Assembly: GCA_050742535.1 (NCBI GenBank) | Contig: JBOGIQ010000182.1 | Location: 1-11,705 of the forward strand | DNA: 11,705 nt | Direction of reading: 5' to 3' | DNA from: Gp6-AA40 sp050742535 | GTDB taxonomy: Bacteria > Acidobacteriota > Vicinamibacteria > Vicinamibacterales > UBA2999 | Position numbers and translations under genes: made by a program | In this document: piece by piece, positions 1-5,695 of the stretch | Position numbering within the stretch: position 1 is the first letter of the stretch | How the letters are laid out: each line of letters begins with the position of its first letter | Notes under the pieces: model-generated | What the model was told of the DNA's origin: nothing | The model's input: the letters and a program-made list of their open reading frames with translations, nothing else | Databases searched by the model: none

Positions 1-85
1 ACGAGGTGACGATCAGTCCCAGCTCACGCGCGCGCCGGCTTTCGAGCACCAGCACGCGCAGACCGTTGAAGGACGGTTGTACCAA
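1..85 (-). CDS. Probable uroporphyrinogen-III synthase, N-terminal fragment (runs off left edge)
   Basis: Only the first 28 codons are present. Translated from a TTG start they read (M)VQPSFNGLRVLVLESRRA, then RELGLIVTS. The F-x-GLRVL-x-LESRRA opening is how I remember acidobacterial uroporphyrinogen-III synthases (HemD), which cyclise hydroxymethylbilane in the cytoplasm during tetrapyrrole synthesis. No catalytic region is visible, so the call rests on this short N-terminal pattern. The frame is bounded upstream by the stop codon of the PQQ dehydrogenase, which lies in the same frame 16 codons earlier. Between that stop and residue 2 there is no ATG or GTG; the only usual start is TTG at 85, and no clear Shine-Dalgarno sequence precedes it. 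It is co-directional with the oxidoreductase genes, 45 bases after them. A heme-pathway gene beside a cytochrome c gene makes sense but may be chance. Confidence 0.6.
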   Translation of the reverse strand, partial: MVQPSFNGLRVLVLESRRARELGLIVTS

Positions 86-111
86 ATGCTGACTGTTGCC
101 CAGCGCGACAG

Positions 112-129
112 GTCCGCCTGAAGGCGGAC
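112..129. repeat. Short perfect palindrome, REP-like candidate
   Basis: The minus strand reads GTCCGCCTTCAGGCGGAC, a 7-bp GC-rich stem closed by a four-base loop. It starts one base after the stop codon of the PQQ dehydrogenase gene. No run of T follows on the minus strand (CTGTCGCGC comes next), so it is not a standard intrinsic terminator. It could protect the 3' end of the mRNA or be a copy of a dispersed palindromic repeat; one copy in one window cannot decide. Its in-frame translation VRLQAD is a string I recall from spurious acidobacterial ORFs. Confidence 0.5.
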
Positions 130-130
130 A

Positions 131-1837
131 CTACGAGCGGAGGGCGTAAACGAACAGGTTGTTTCCTGCCGACACCGCGACGTATTGCCGGCCATTGACC
201 GCGTACGTCATCGGGCCGGACGCAACTTGCCCGCCGACCATCGACCTCCACAGCAGGTTGCCCGTCCGGGCGTCGAGCGCGAAGAAGTACCCTTCGCGTC
301 CACCGGCGAACACCAGATCGGTCGCCGTCGACAGCACACCGGAATCGGTGACGTCGTTCATCGTGAATTCCCATTTCCGCTCGCCGGTCTTCGGATCGAC
401 CGCCTGGATCGATCCGTACCCGTCGCGCGGCAGCCGTGTGTTCGTCGTCCCGCCCACCATCGGCGGCAGCGCCATCGTCGGAAACGTCCCGGTGAAGAAC
501 TGCCCTTCGGTGAACGGCACCGCGTTCGCGCCTGGTGTCTTGCGGTAGACGGAAAACGTGTCGGCCCACGTCGGGATGTAGAACAACCCCGTTCGCGGGC
601 TGAACGACGGCGAGTACCAGTTGGTCGCGCCCTGGTTGTTCGGATAGACGAGCGTGCCTTCAGGACTCGGCGCGAGAACCCTGTTCGGCCGCCCCTTCGC
701 GTCCCATCCGTTCACCCAGTTCACCTTGGCGAACGGAGTCGCCTTGAGGAACTGACCGGTCGCGCGATCGAGGACGTAGAAGACGCCGTTGCGATTCGCG
801 GTCATCAGCACTTTCCTGGTCTGGCCCGGTTGACCGGAACGGCCTGACGCCGTTCCTTCGGGGTATGCGATATCCGCAAGGACCTGAATCTGCGTCGCGT
901 CGTAGTCGAACTCGTCGTGCGGCGTGAACTGGTAATGCCACTTGAGTTTCCCCGTGTCCGGATCGAGCGCGATCACCGAGTCCGTGTAGAGGTTGTCTCC
1001 CGGCCGGCCGTCGCCGTTCCAGTCGGGGCCTGGATTGCCGACGCCCCAGTACATCAAGTTCAGATCGGCGTCGTACGAGCCGGTGACCCAGATCGGACCA
1101 CCACCTCGCTTCCACGCCTCTCCCGACCATGTCTCGCTCCCCGGTTCGCCCGGCGCCGGGATCGTATAGAAGCGCCACAGCTCCTTCCCCGTCTTCGGAT
1201 CGAGGGCGAGGATGTATCCGCGAATCCCGTACTCGCCGCCGGCGGGACCCACGATCAGCTTGTCTTTCACGACGAGCGGCGCCACGGTGATCGAATACCC
1301 CGCCTCCGGGCGATCGATGGCGACGTTCCACTCCACGGCTCCCGTCTTCGCATTCAGTGCGACGACGCGGCCATCGATGGTGCCCATGAAGACCGAGTTG
1401 CCGAGAATCGCGACGCCGCGGTTGACGCGGCCGCAGCACACGCGAGCCGCCGGCGCGACGTTGTGGTTGTAGCGCCAGAACTGCCGTCCGGTCACCGCAT
1501 CGAGCGCGACGACGTCATTGGGCGGGCTCACGGTGTACATCACGCCGTCGGCGACGATCGGGGTCGCCTCGAACTTGTCGGCGGCGCCGAGGGAGCGCAC
1601 CTGGAACACCCATTCGAGACTCAGATTGCGGACGTTCGCCGGCGTGATCTGATCGAGCGGGCTGTAGCGCTGGCCGTTGTAGTTGCCTGAATACGTCAGC
1701 CAGTTCTGCGGCTCCGCCGCCGCGTTCAGGATCCTGTCCGACGTGACCGGCTGCTGCGCATGAACAGTGAACAGCGCGAGCACCAGGATGGACAGACAAC
1801 TCCCCACACCCAACTTCCAATTCCCAAACGTTCGCAT
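131..1837 (-). CDS. PQQ-dependent alcohol dehydrogenase (quinoprotein), predicted lanthanide type, periplasmic
   Basis: This is a 568-residue quinoprotein of the methanol/ethanol dehydrogenase family, which oxidises alcohols in the periplasm with PQQ and passes electrons to cytochrome c. An N-terminal signal peptide has the hydrophobic core LSILVLALFTV and likely cleavage near AHA/QQ (about 27-28). The chain then shows repeated propeller W motifs (for example ALDPDTGKLKW). Family landmarks are the vicinal Cys134-Cys135 before VNRG, Glu202 in GGEYG, Asn268 in GNPGPDW, catalytic Asp311 and extra Asp313 in HDEFDYD, Arg349 in TANRNG, and Asn406-Trp407 in GATNW. Asp313 is the position that separates lanthanide enzymes (Asp) from calcium MxaF (Ala). 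There is no C-terminal heme domain, so it needs a separate cytochrome. The ATG lies 3 bases after the cytochrome c stop, and AAGGG overlapping that stop gives a Shine-Dalgarno site. The substrate cannot be told. Confidence 0.93.
   Translation of the reverse strand: MRTFGNWKLGVGSCLSILVLALFTVHAQQPVTSDRILNAAAEPQNWLTYSGNYNGQRYSPLDQITPANVRNLSLEWVFQVRSLGAADKFEATPIVADGVMYTVSPPNDVVALDAVTGRQFWRYNHNVAPAARVCCGRVNRGVAILGNSVFMGTIDGRVVALNAKTGAVEWNVAIDRPEAGYSITVAPLVVKDKLIVGPAGGEYGIRGYILALDPKTGKELWRFYTIPAPGEPGSETWSGEAWKRGGGPIWVTGSYDADLNLMYWGVGNPGPDWNGDGRPGDNLYTDSVIALDPDTGKLKWHYQFTPHDEFDYDATQIQVLADIAYPEGTASGRSGQPGQTRKVLMTANRNGVFYVLDRATGQFLKATPFAKVNWVNGWDAKGRPNRVLAPSPEGTLVYPNNQGATNWYSPSFSPRTGLFYIPTWADTFSVYRKTPGANAVPFTEGQFFTGTFPTMALPPMVGGTTNTRLPRDGYGSIQAVDPKTGERKWEFTMNDVTDSGVLSTATDLVFAGGREGYFFALDARTGNLLWRSMVGGQVASGPMTYAVNGRQYVAVSAGNNLFVYALRS
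1797..1828 (-). repeat. Degenerate heptanucleotide tandem repeat inside the PQQ dehydrogenase signal-peptide codons
   Basis: Read on the minus strand the segment divides into TTTGGGA, ATTGGAA, GTTGGGT, GTGGGGA and a partial GTTG. That is about 4.6 units of a seven-base repeat with consensus GTTGGGA. It begins at codon 4 and encodes FGNWKLGVGS plus the following Cys. The run is G-rich on the coding strand (GGG, GG, GGG and GGGG tracts), so a weak two-layer quadruplex near the start codon is conceivable. Confidence 0.6.
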
Positions 1838-1840
1838 CGG

Positions 1841-2671
1841 CTAACCCTTCAACGTGAGCAGATAACTGACGACGTCCGCCACTTCCTGCGGCGTCAGGCG
1901 GCCCTGGTACGACGGCATGGCCGAGGGCAGGAACCCGTGGTCCTTCAGCTCCGACTTCTGGAAGGAGCGCAGGTTCTTCGCCTGATCGTGCATCTGCACC
2001 GAGAAGGTGTCCTGATTCAGCAGCATGCCGCGGACGACCATCCCGGTCTTCAACGTGACCTGGAAGACCCGATAGTCCGCCGGCATCTCGGCATTCGGAT
2101 CGACAATCGCGCGCTCGAGTGCGAGCACATCGGGAGGAATCGGGCCGAAGCCGAAGTTGCGGATCACGCCCGCCGCGCTGAGATCCGGGCCCACCGTTCC
2201 GCCGGCTCGCTCGGCAAGATGGCACCCGTTGCATCCGCCCTTGCCGGTGAAGATTGCGCGGCCCCGAGCGGGGTCTCCGCTCGTGGCGCTGACGCTTCGC
2301 GCGCTTCCGGCCGCCGCCGCGGACGCAGGCGTCACGCCCACCATCGACCGCATGAATGCCACGACAGCAAGCGCCTGGGGCGTCGAGAAACTGTGCGGCG
2401 GCATCGAGGTTCCCGGGATGCCCGTCTGCACCAGCTTGGCGACATCGTCATCGGTCGTGCCGCGGCGGATCTGTTTGAACAGCTCGACGCCGGGAACGCC
2501 CGCTCCATCGTTGTTGTGGCAGCGTCCGCAGTTGGCGTCGTACAGCTTGCGCCCGTCTGCGATCTGATCGGCCGAATAACCGTGCTGCTGCGCCAGCGGT
2601 GCCCCGGCGCTGATCATCAGGGCTGCGACGAACCCTCCGGCGGCAACCGATAACGTCTTATGAGTTCGCAT
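1841..2671 (-). CDS. Secreted diheme c-type cytochrome, partner of the PQQ dehydrogenase
   Basis: The 276-residue protein has a Sec-type signal peptide (hydrophobic stretch FVAALMISAGAPLA, cleavage near residue 27 before QQHG) and two heme c sites. Domain 1 (about 35-112) has C48-G-R-C-H52 with probable axial Met90 in GTSMPPH. Domain 2 (about 134-276) has C147-N-G-C-H151 with probable Met252 in SAMPSYQGRLT. Domain 2 resembles the heme-binding domain type TIGR02603 (GPDLS after CxxCH, then a VTLKTGMVVRG-like segment, ending in MP and LT..E..D). It is a periplasmic electron carrier. The gene lies 3 bases before the PQQ dehydrogenase gene and its last codons supply that gene's ribosome site, so the two are probably translated together. 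It is therefore the likely acceptor for that enzyme, and may also serve the molybdoenzyme encoded upstream. The start ATG is preceded by a weak site (GAAGG). Confidence 0.92.
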   Translation of the reverse strand: MRTHKTLSVAAGGFVAALMISAGAPLAQQHGYSADQIADGRKLYDANCGRCHNNDGAGVPGVELFKQIRRGTTDDDVAKLVQTGIPGTSMPPHSFSTPQALAVVAFMRSMVGVTPASAAAAGSARSVSATSGDPARGRAIFTGKGGCNGCHLAERAGGTVGPDLSAAGVIRNFGFGPIPPDVLALERAIVDPNAEMPADYRVFQVTLKTGMVVRGMLLNQDTFSVQMHDQAKNLRSFQKSELKDHGFLPSAMPSYQGRLTPQEVADVVSYLLTLKG

Positions 2672-2695
2672 CGACCTTCATTCTAATAAATGAAA

Positions 2696-2726
2696 ACGCC
2701 CAACCCGGGCAAACCGGATTGGGCGT
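2696..2726 (-). terminator. Candidate intrinsic terminator after the molybdoenzyme operon
   Basis: An inverted repeat pairs ACGCCCAA (2696-2703) with TTGGGCGT (2719-2726). After one mismatch, CCGG pairs with CCGG around a five-base loop, giving 12 paired bases in all. On the minus strand the stem is followed at once by TTTT, then CATTTATT. This is a fair rho-independent terminator for transcripts leaving the molybdopterin-subunit gene, 35 bases past its stop. The T run is short, so it may act as a partial terminator or mRNA stabiliser ahead of the cytochrome c gene. Confidence 0.6.
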
Positions 2727-2742
2727 GGACGTGAGATCGTGG

Positions 2743-2759
2743 CGCGGACCTGGTCCGCG
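2743..2759. repeat. Short perfect palindrome between the iorB-like stop and the terminator
   Basis: CGCGGA and TCCGCG flank a five-base centre CCTGG whose outer bases can also pair. The palindrome begins two bases past the stop codon of the molybdopterin-subunit gene, much as the 112-129 palindrome follows the PQQ dehydrogenase stop. No T run follows it. It may be a 3'-end stabilising hairpin or a dispersed palindromic element; no second copy is visible in the window. Confidence 0.4.
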
Positions 2760-2761
2760 TC

Positions 2762-5029
2762 CTAGGCCCAGCGGAATCCGTGCTTCGAAAGCGGCATCGA
2801 ACGCACGCGTGTCCCTGTCGCGGCGAAGATCGCGTTCGCGACCGCCGGGAGCACCGGCGGCAGCGACGGCTCGCCAAGGCCCGTCGGGTTGTTGTTCGAC
2901 TTGACCCAGTGCGCCTCGACCGGCGGCGCCTGCGACATGCGGATCAGCGGGTTGTTGTTGAAGTTCGTCTGCACGGCGGCGCCGTCGACGATGGTGATCT
3001 CCTGGAACATGTGGCTGATGCCGTCCACCACGCCACCCTGCACCAGGTTCTCGGCGTGCAGTGGGTTAATCACCTGGCTCCCGATGTCGCCAGCCACCCA
3101 CACCTTGTCCACCTTGATCCGCTTCTGCGCATCGACCGTGACCTGAGCGACCTCCGCGAAGTAGCCCTGGTGGGAGAACTGGAAGGCCACGCCCATCGCG
3201 GTGCCCTTCGGCAGCTTCTTTTTGCCCCATTCGGACTTCTCGGCAACGAGCTTCATGACGCCGATCATCCTCGCGGCGTTGAAGCCTCCACCCTGCTGCG
3301 GTGGCGGATACGCCTCGTTGGCCAGGACGTCGAGCTTGAACTGCATCGGGTCTTTACCGGCGGCGTGCGCCAGCTCGTCGAGGAAGCTCTGGAACACGAA
3401 CGAGAACGCGTTGCTTCCAGGTGCGCGCAGCGCCCCGACCGGCACGCCGAGCGCGCCGATGAGCGAGTCGCCGAACTCGTAGTTCTGAACGAAGCGGGCG
3501 GGGAACTCCTGCGCGCCGTTGATGTTCGAGAAGCCGGCGTAGCGCTGCGGACCCGACGGCGGACCGAACGTCACGTGATGATCGCGCCAGGCGATCAGCT
3601 TGCCGTTCGCGTCGACGCCGCCTTTCATGTAGTGGTAGCCCGCCGGGCGGTAGAACTCGTGAGCCATATCGTCCTCACGGGTCCACAGCAGCTTGATCGG
3701 CGTCGGGCTCATCTGCTTCGCGATCGCCGTCGCTTCCGCGACGAAGTCGTTGGTGAGCCGCCGGCCGAATCCGCCACCGGTCTTCATGATGTGCAGCGTG
3801 ATGGCAGTCTGCGGGAGGCCGGAGGCATTGGCCGCGACGCCAAGCGCCGGACCCGGCATCTGCGTCGGCGCCCACAACTCGAGCTTGCCGTCCTTCAACT
3901 GCGCGGCGCAGTTCTCGGGCTCGAGCGGGGCGTGCGGAATGAACGGATACATGTAGTTGGCTTCAACCGTCTTCACGCCCGGCTGGGCGAGCGCGGCGGC
4001 GACGTCTCCGTCCTTGCGCCAGCCGGTCGCACCCTGCGGCGCCTGGCCCTGCGGCTGTGCCAGCGCCGCCTTCCCGAGCTCGTCGGCCTTCGCCTGGAAG
4101 CCGACGCTGCTCTGCGCCTTCGTCGGGTGATCCGCCCATGTGACCTTCAGCTGCTTACGAGCCTGGTTCGCCTGATACCAGCTGTCGGCGACGATGGCCA
4201 CGCCGGGAACGAGCGCCGTGAGATCGGTTCCGCCCTCGAGGACGAATGCGTCCTTGACCCCGGGGAGCTTCTTGATCTCGTCGACGTTCGCGGTCGCCAC
4301 CTTCGCGCCGAAGACGGGCGCTTTCTGGTAGACGGCGTAGAGCATGCCGGGCAGCGTGAAGTCGATGCTGAAAATCGGCTTGCCGGTCACGACGGCGGGA
4401 GTGTCCACGCCGCGTGTCGGCTTGCCGATGATCTTGTAGTCCTTCGGATCCTTGAGCGGCACGGTCGCCAGTGCGGGCACCGGCAACTTCGCGGCCTCGC
4501 CGGCCAGCTCGATGTAACTCGCCCTGCGCTTGCTGGCGGCGTGCTCCACGCGCGCCCCACCCAGGGCCGTGACGTCCGGAGTCGTCGTCAGCTCGGTTGC
4601 CGGAACGTTCCACCGCGCAGCCGCGGCGGCAATGAACATCTGCCGGACGGCGGCGCCAACCTGGCGCATCGGCGTCCAGTTCTGCGGCGTCGTGAAGCTG
4701 CCCGCTGCCAGCTGCTGACCGTACTTGGCCTGATCCGCGTCAGCCTGCTCGACGACGACGCTGCGCCAGTCCACATCGAGCTCGTCGGCAATGATCATCG
4801 GCAGTTCGGTCTTGACGCCCTGACCAACCTCAGGGTTCTTGCCGACGATGATCACCTTGCCTTCGGGCGTGAACTTGACGAAGGCCATCGCCTGCGGTCC
4901 GCCGGGGCCGCCCGGACCGCCGCCGCGTTGCGCGAACAGATCGTCGACATTGAAGGCGACAACCATTCCGCCGCCGGCAAGAGCGGTGATCTTGATGAAG
5001 GAGCGGCGAGTCACTGGTGCTTTAGTCAT
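2762..5029 (-). CDS. Molybdopterin-binding subunit, xanthine dehydrogenase family (IorB-like), Tat-exported
   Basis: The 755-residue protein is the large molybdenum-cofactor subunit of an aldehyde/N-heterocycle oxidoreductase of the IorB type. It opens with a Tat signal, TRRSFIK (residues 7-13), then ITALAGGGMVVAF, so the folded enzyme should be exported. A Gly/Pro-rich linker (about 36-46) follows. Cofactor landmarks are GGGFGRR (418-424), the Arg-Ala-Pro-Gly run near 535-538, and the C-terminal GLGEP with Glu720 at the place of the family's catalytic base. The true start is the ATG at 5029. It has an excellent Shine-Dalgarno, TAGGAGGAG, and the Tat signal immediately follows; a longer frame back to 5143 would bury both. 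The 2Fe-2S subunit gene ends 8 bases upstream, and its stop TAG forms part of the ribosome site. No FAD subunit is nearby, as in IorAB and acetic-acid-bacterial AldFGH, where cytochrome c is the acceptor. Substrate unknown; isoquinoline is only a family name. Confidence 0.92.
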   Translation of the reverse strand: MTKAPVTRRSFIKITALAGGGMVVAFNVDDLFAQRGGGPGGPGGPQAMAFVKFTPEGKVIIVGKNPEVGQGVKTELPMIIADELDVDWRSVVVEQADADQAKYGQQLAAGSFTTPQNWTPMRQVGAAVRQMFIAAAAARWNVPATELTTTPDVTALGGARVEHAASKRRASYIELAGEAAKLPVPALATVPLKDPKDYKIIGKPTRGVDTPAVVTGKPIFSIDFTLPGMLYAVYQKAPVFGAKVATANVDEIKKLPGVKDAFVLEGGTDLTALVPGVAIVADSWYQANQARKQLKVTWADHPTKAQSSVGFQAKADELGKAALAQPQGQAPQGATGWRKDGDVAAALAQPGVKTVEANYMYPFIPHAPLEPENCAAQLKDGKLELWAPTQMPGPALGVAANASGLPQTAITLHIMKTGGGFGRRLTNDFVAEATAIAKQMSPTPIKLLWTREDDMAHEFYRPAGYHYMKGGVDANGKLIAWRDHHVTFGPPSGPQRYAGFSNINGAQEFPARFVQNYEFGDSLIGALGVPVGALRAPGSNAFSFVFQSFLDELAHAAGKDPMQFKLDVLANEAYPPPQQGGGFNAARMIGVMKLVAEKSEWGKKKLPKGTAMGVAFQFSHQGYFAEVAQVTVDAQKRIKVDKVWVAGDIGSQVINPLHAENLVQGGVVDGISHMFQEITIVDGAAVQTNFNNNPLIRMSQAPPVEAHWVKSNNNPTGLGEPSLPPVLPAVANAIFAATGTRVRSMPLSKHGFRWA

Positions 5030-5040
5030 GGCTCCTCCTA
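5030..5040 (-). promoter_or_regulatory. Strong ribosome binding site overlapping the upstream stop codon
   Basis: The minus strand reads TAGGAGGAGCC directly before the ATG of the IorB-like gene. The first three bases are the stop codon of the IorA-like gene. Ribosomes finishing the small subunit are thus placed on the start of the large one, which should keep the two subunits in balance. It also fixes the large subunit's start at 5029. Confidence 0.85.
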
Positions 5041-5535
5041 CTCCGCCGCGCCGCGAGCCGACGCGGTCTGCGTGTCGCGAACGCGTCCGTTCGCCGCGCG
5101 GTGGATGGCAGCGCGGATGCGCACATACGTTCCGCACCGGCATAGGTTCCCGTCCATCGCCCTGTTGATGTCAGCGTCCGACGGCTTCGGCGTGGTCGCC
5201 AGCAGCGCCGCGGCCGACATGATCTGGCCGGACTGGCAGTAACCGCACTGCGGCACGTCGAGCTCCTGCCATGCGATCTGCAGCGGATGGTTACCGTTGG
5301 CCGACAGCCCTTCGATCGTCGTGATCGCGGCGTTGCCGACGGTTGAAACGGGCGTCGAGCACGACCGTACCGCCCGTCCACGCAGGTGAACGGTGCACGC
5401 GCCGCAGGCGCCGATGCCGCATCCGAACTTGGTGCCCTTCAGGCTCAGCACATCTCGCAGCACCCACAGGAGGGGCATGTCTCCGGGGACGTCCACCGTT
5501 GTGGCTTTCCCGTTCACGTTCAAAGTGAATGGCAT
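5038..5535 (-). CDS. [2Fe-2S] subunit of the molybdenum hydroxylase (IorA-like)
   Basis: The 165-residue iron-sulfur subunit relays electrons from the molybdenum centre of its partner. The N-terminal plant-type ferredoxin half carries Cys39, Cys44, Cys47 and Cys59 (CGIGACGAC, then RSCS). The C-terminal helical half carries Cys97, Cys100, Cys132 and Cys134 (CGYCQSGQ, then LCRCG). All eight cluster ligands of the family are present. It has no signal peptide, so it presumably crosses the membrane bound to the Tat-bearing large subunit. The start MPFTLNVNGK matches the normal length of the family. The frame stays open another 148 codons upstream to 5979, but that stretch is unlike the family and overlaps the divergent transglycosylase gene. 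A weak GAGAG lies 8 bases before the ATG. The C-terminal tail after about residue 148 is polar and probably disordered. Confidence 0.93.
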   Translation of the reverse strand: MPFTLNVNGKATTVDVPGDMPLLWVLRDVLSLKGTKFGCGIGACGACTVHLRGRAVRSCSTPVSTVGNAAITTIEGLSANGNHPLQIAWQELDVPQCGYCQSGQIMSAAALLATTPKPSDADINRAMDGNLCRCGTYVRIRAAIHRAANGRVRDTQTASARGAAE

Positions 5536-5586
5536 AGCGTTAACTCTCAGTAGGAAAGGAAGTTCGCCGCTGACGGGCGACGGATT

Positions 5587-5616
5587 ATTAGACGGCGGGA
5601 GGGGGCCAAAAAGCAA
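5587..5616 (-). promoter_or_regulatory. Candidate sigma-70-type promoter for the iorAB-like operon
   Basis: On the minus strand TTGCTT (5616-5611) and TCTAAT (5592-5587, five of six matches to TATAAT) are separated by 18 bases. Transcription would start near 5580 and give a leader of about 45 bases. The -35 match is weak, and the call rests on spacing and on the AT-rich patch standing out in GC-rich DNA. Confidence 0.35.
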
Positions 5617-5637
5617 GGATGGTGGGTGGTGATGTGG

Positions 5638-5659
5638 GGCGCGCCTTGTCAGGCGCGCC
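5638..5659. repeat. GC-rich hairpin with two GGCGCGCC arms in the divergent intergenic region
   Basis: Two copies of GGCGCGCC (5638-5645 and 5652-5659) flank TTGTCA. With the adjacent T and A they form a 9-bp stem around a TGTC loop. Because GGCGCGCC is its own reverse complement, the copies are also direct repeats. The element sits between the iorA-like and transglycosylase genes, 36 bases before the latter's ATG. It may be a dispersed palindrome or a regulator site; it has no T tract in either direction. Confidence 0.55.
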
Positions 5660-5677
5660 AGATTGGTGGTTGCGTCC

Positions 5678-5683
5678 GATAAT
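5678..5683 (+). promoter_or_regulatory. Possible -10 element for the transglycosylase gene
   Basis: GATAAT matches five of six bases of the -10 consensus and lies 12 bases before the ATG. The hexamer 17 bases upstream (GCGCCA, in the second arm of the hairpin) matches only half of a -35 box. If real, transcription would begin about six bases before the ATG, giving an almost leaderless mRNA. That would fit the absence of a Shine-Dalgarno sequence there. Confidence 0.22.
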
Positions 5684-5695
5684 GGCTGTACCCGC

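Noticed and set aside
112..129. Palindrome read as an intrinsic terminator of the PQQ dehydrogenase gene
   Set aside because: No run of T follows the stem on either strand.
1794..1806. Lipoprotein reading of the PQQ dehydrogenase N-terminus (VGSC)
   Set aside because: The hydrophobic core follows this Cys instead of preceding it, so it cannot be a lipobox; cleavage near AHA/QQ fits better.
5030..5143. N-terminal extension of the molybdopterin subunit by 38 residues
   Set aside because: It would place the Tat motif 45 residues in and ignore the strong ribosome site directly before the ATG at 5029.
2780..5242. An 820-codon open frame on the plus strand opposite the molybdoenzyme genes
   Set aside because: It lies entirely antisense to two genes with clear motifs. 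The translation is rich in Arg, His and Leu with no domain, as expected from GC-rich third positions. Similar long shadows opposite every other gene were dropped for the same reason.
2762..5535. Naming the molybdoenzyme isoquinoline 1-oxidoreductase with symbols iorA/iorB
   Set aside because: The family is broad and covers aldehydes, nicotinate and other N-heterocycles. Nothing in the sequence fixes the substrate.
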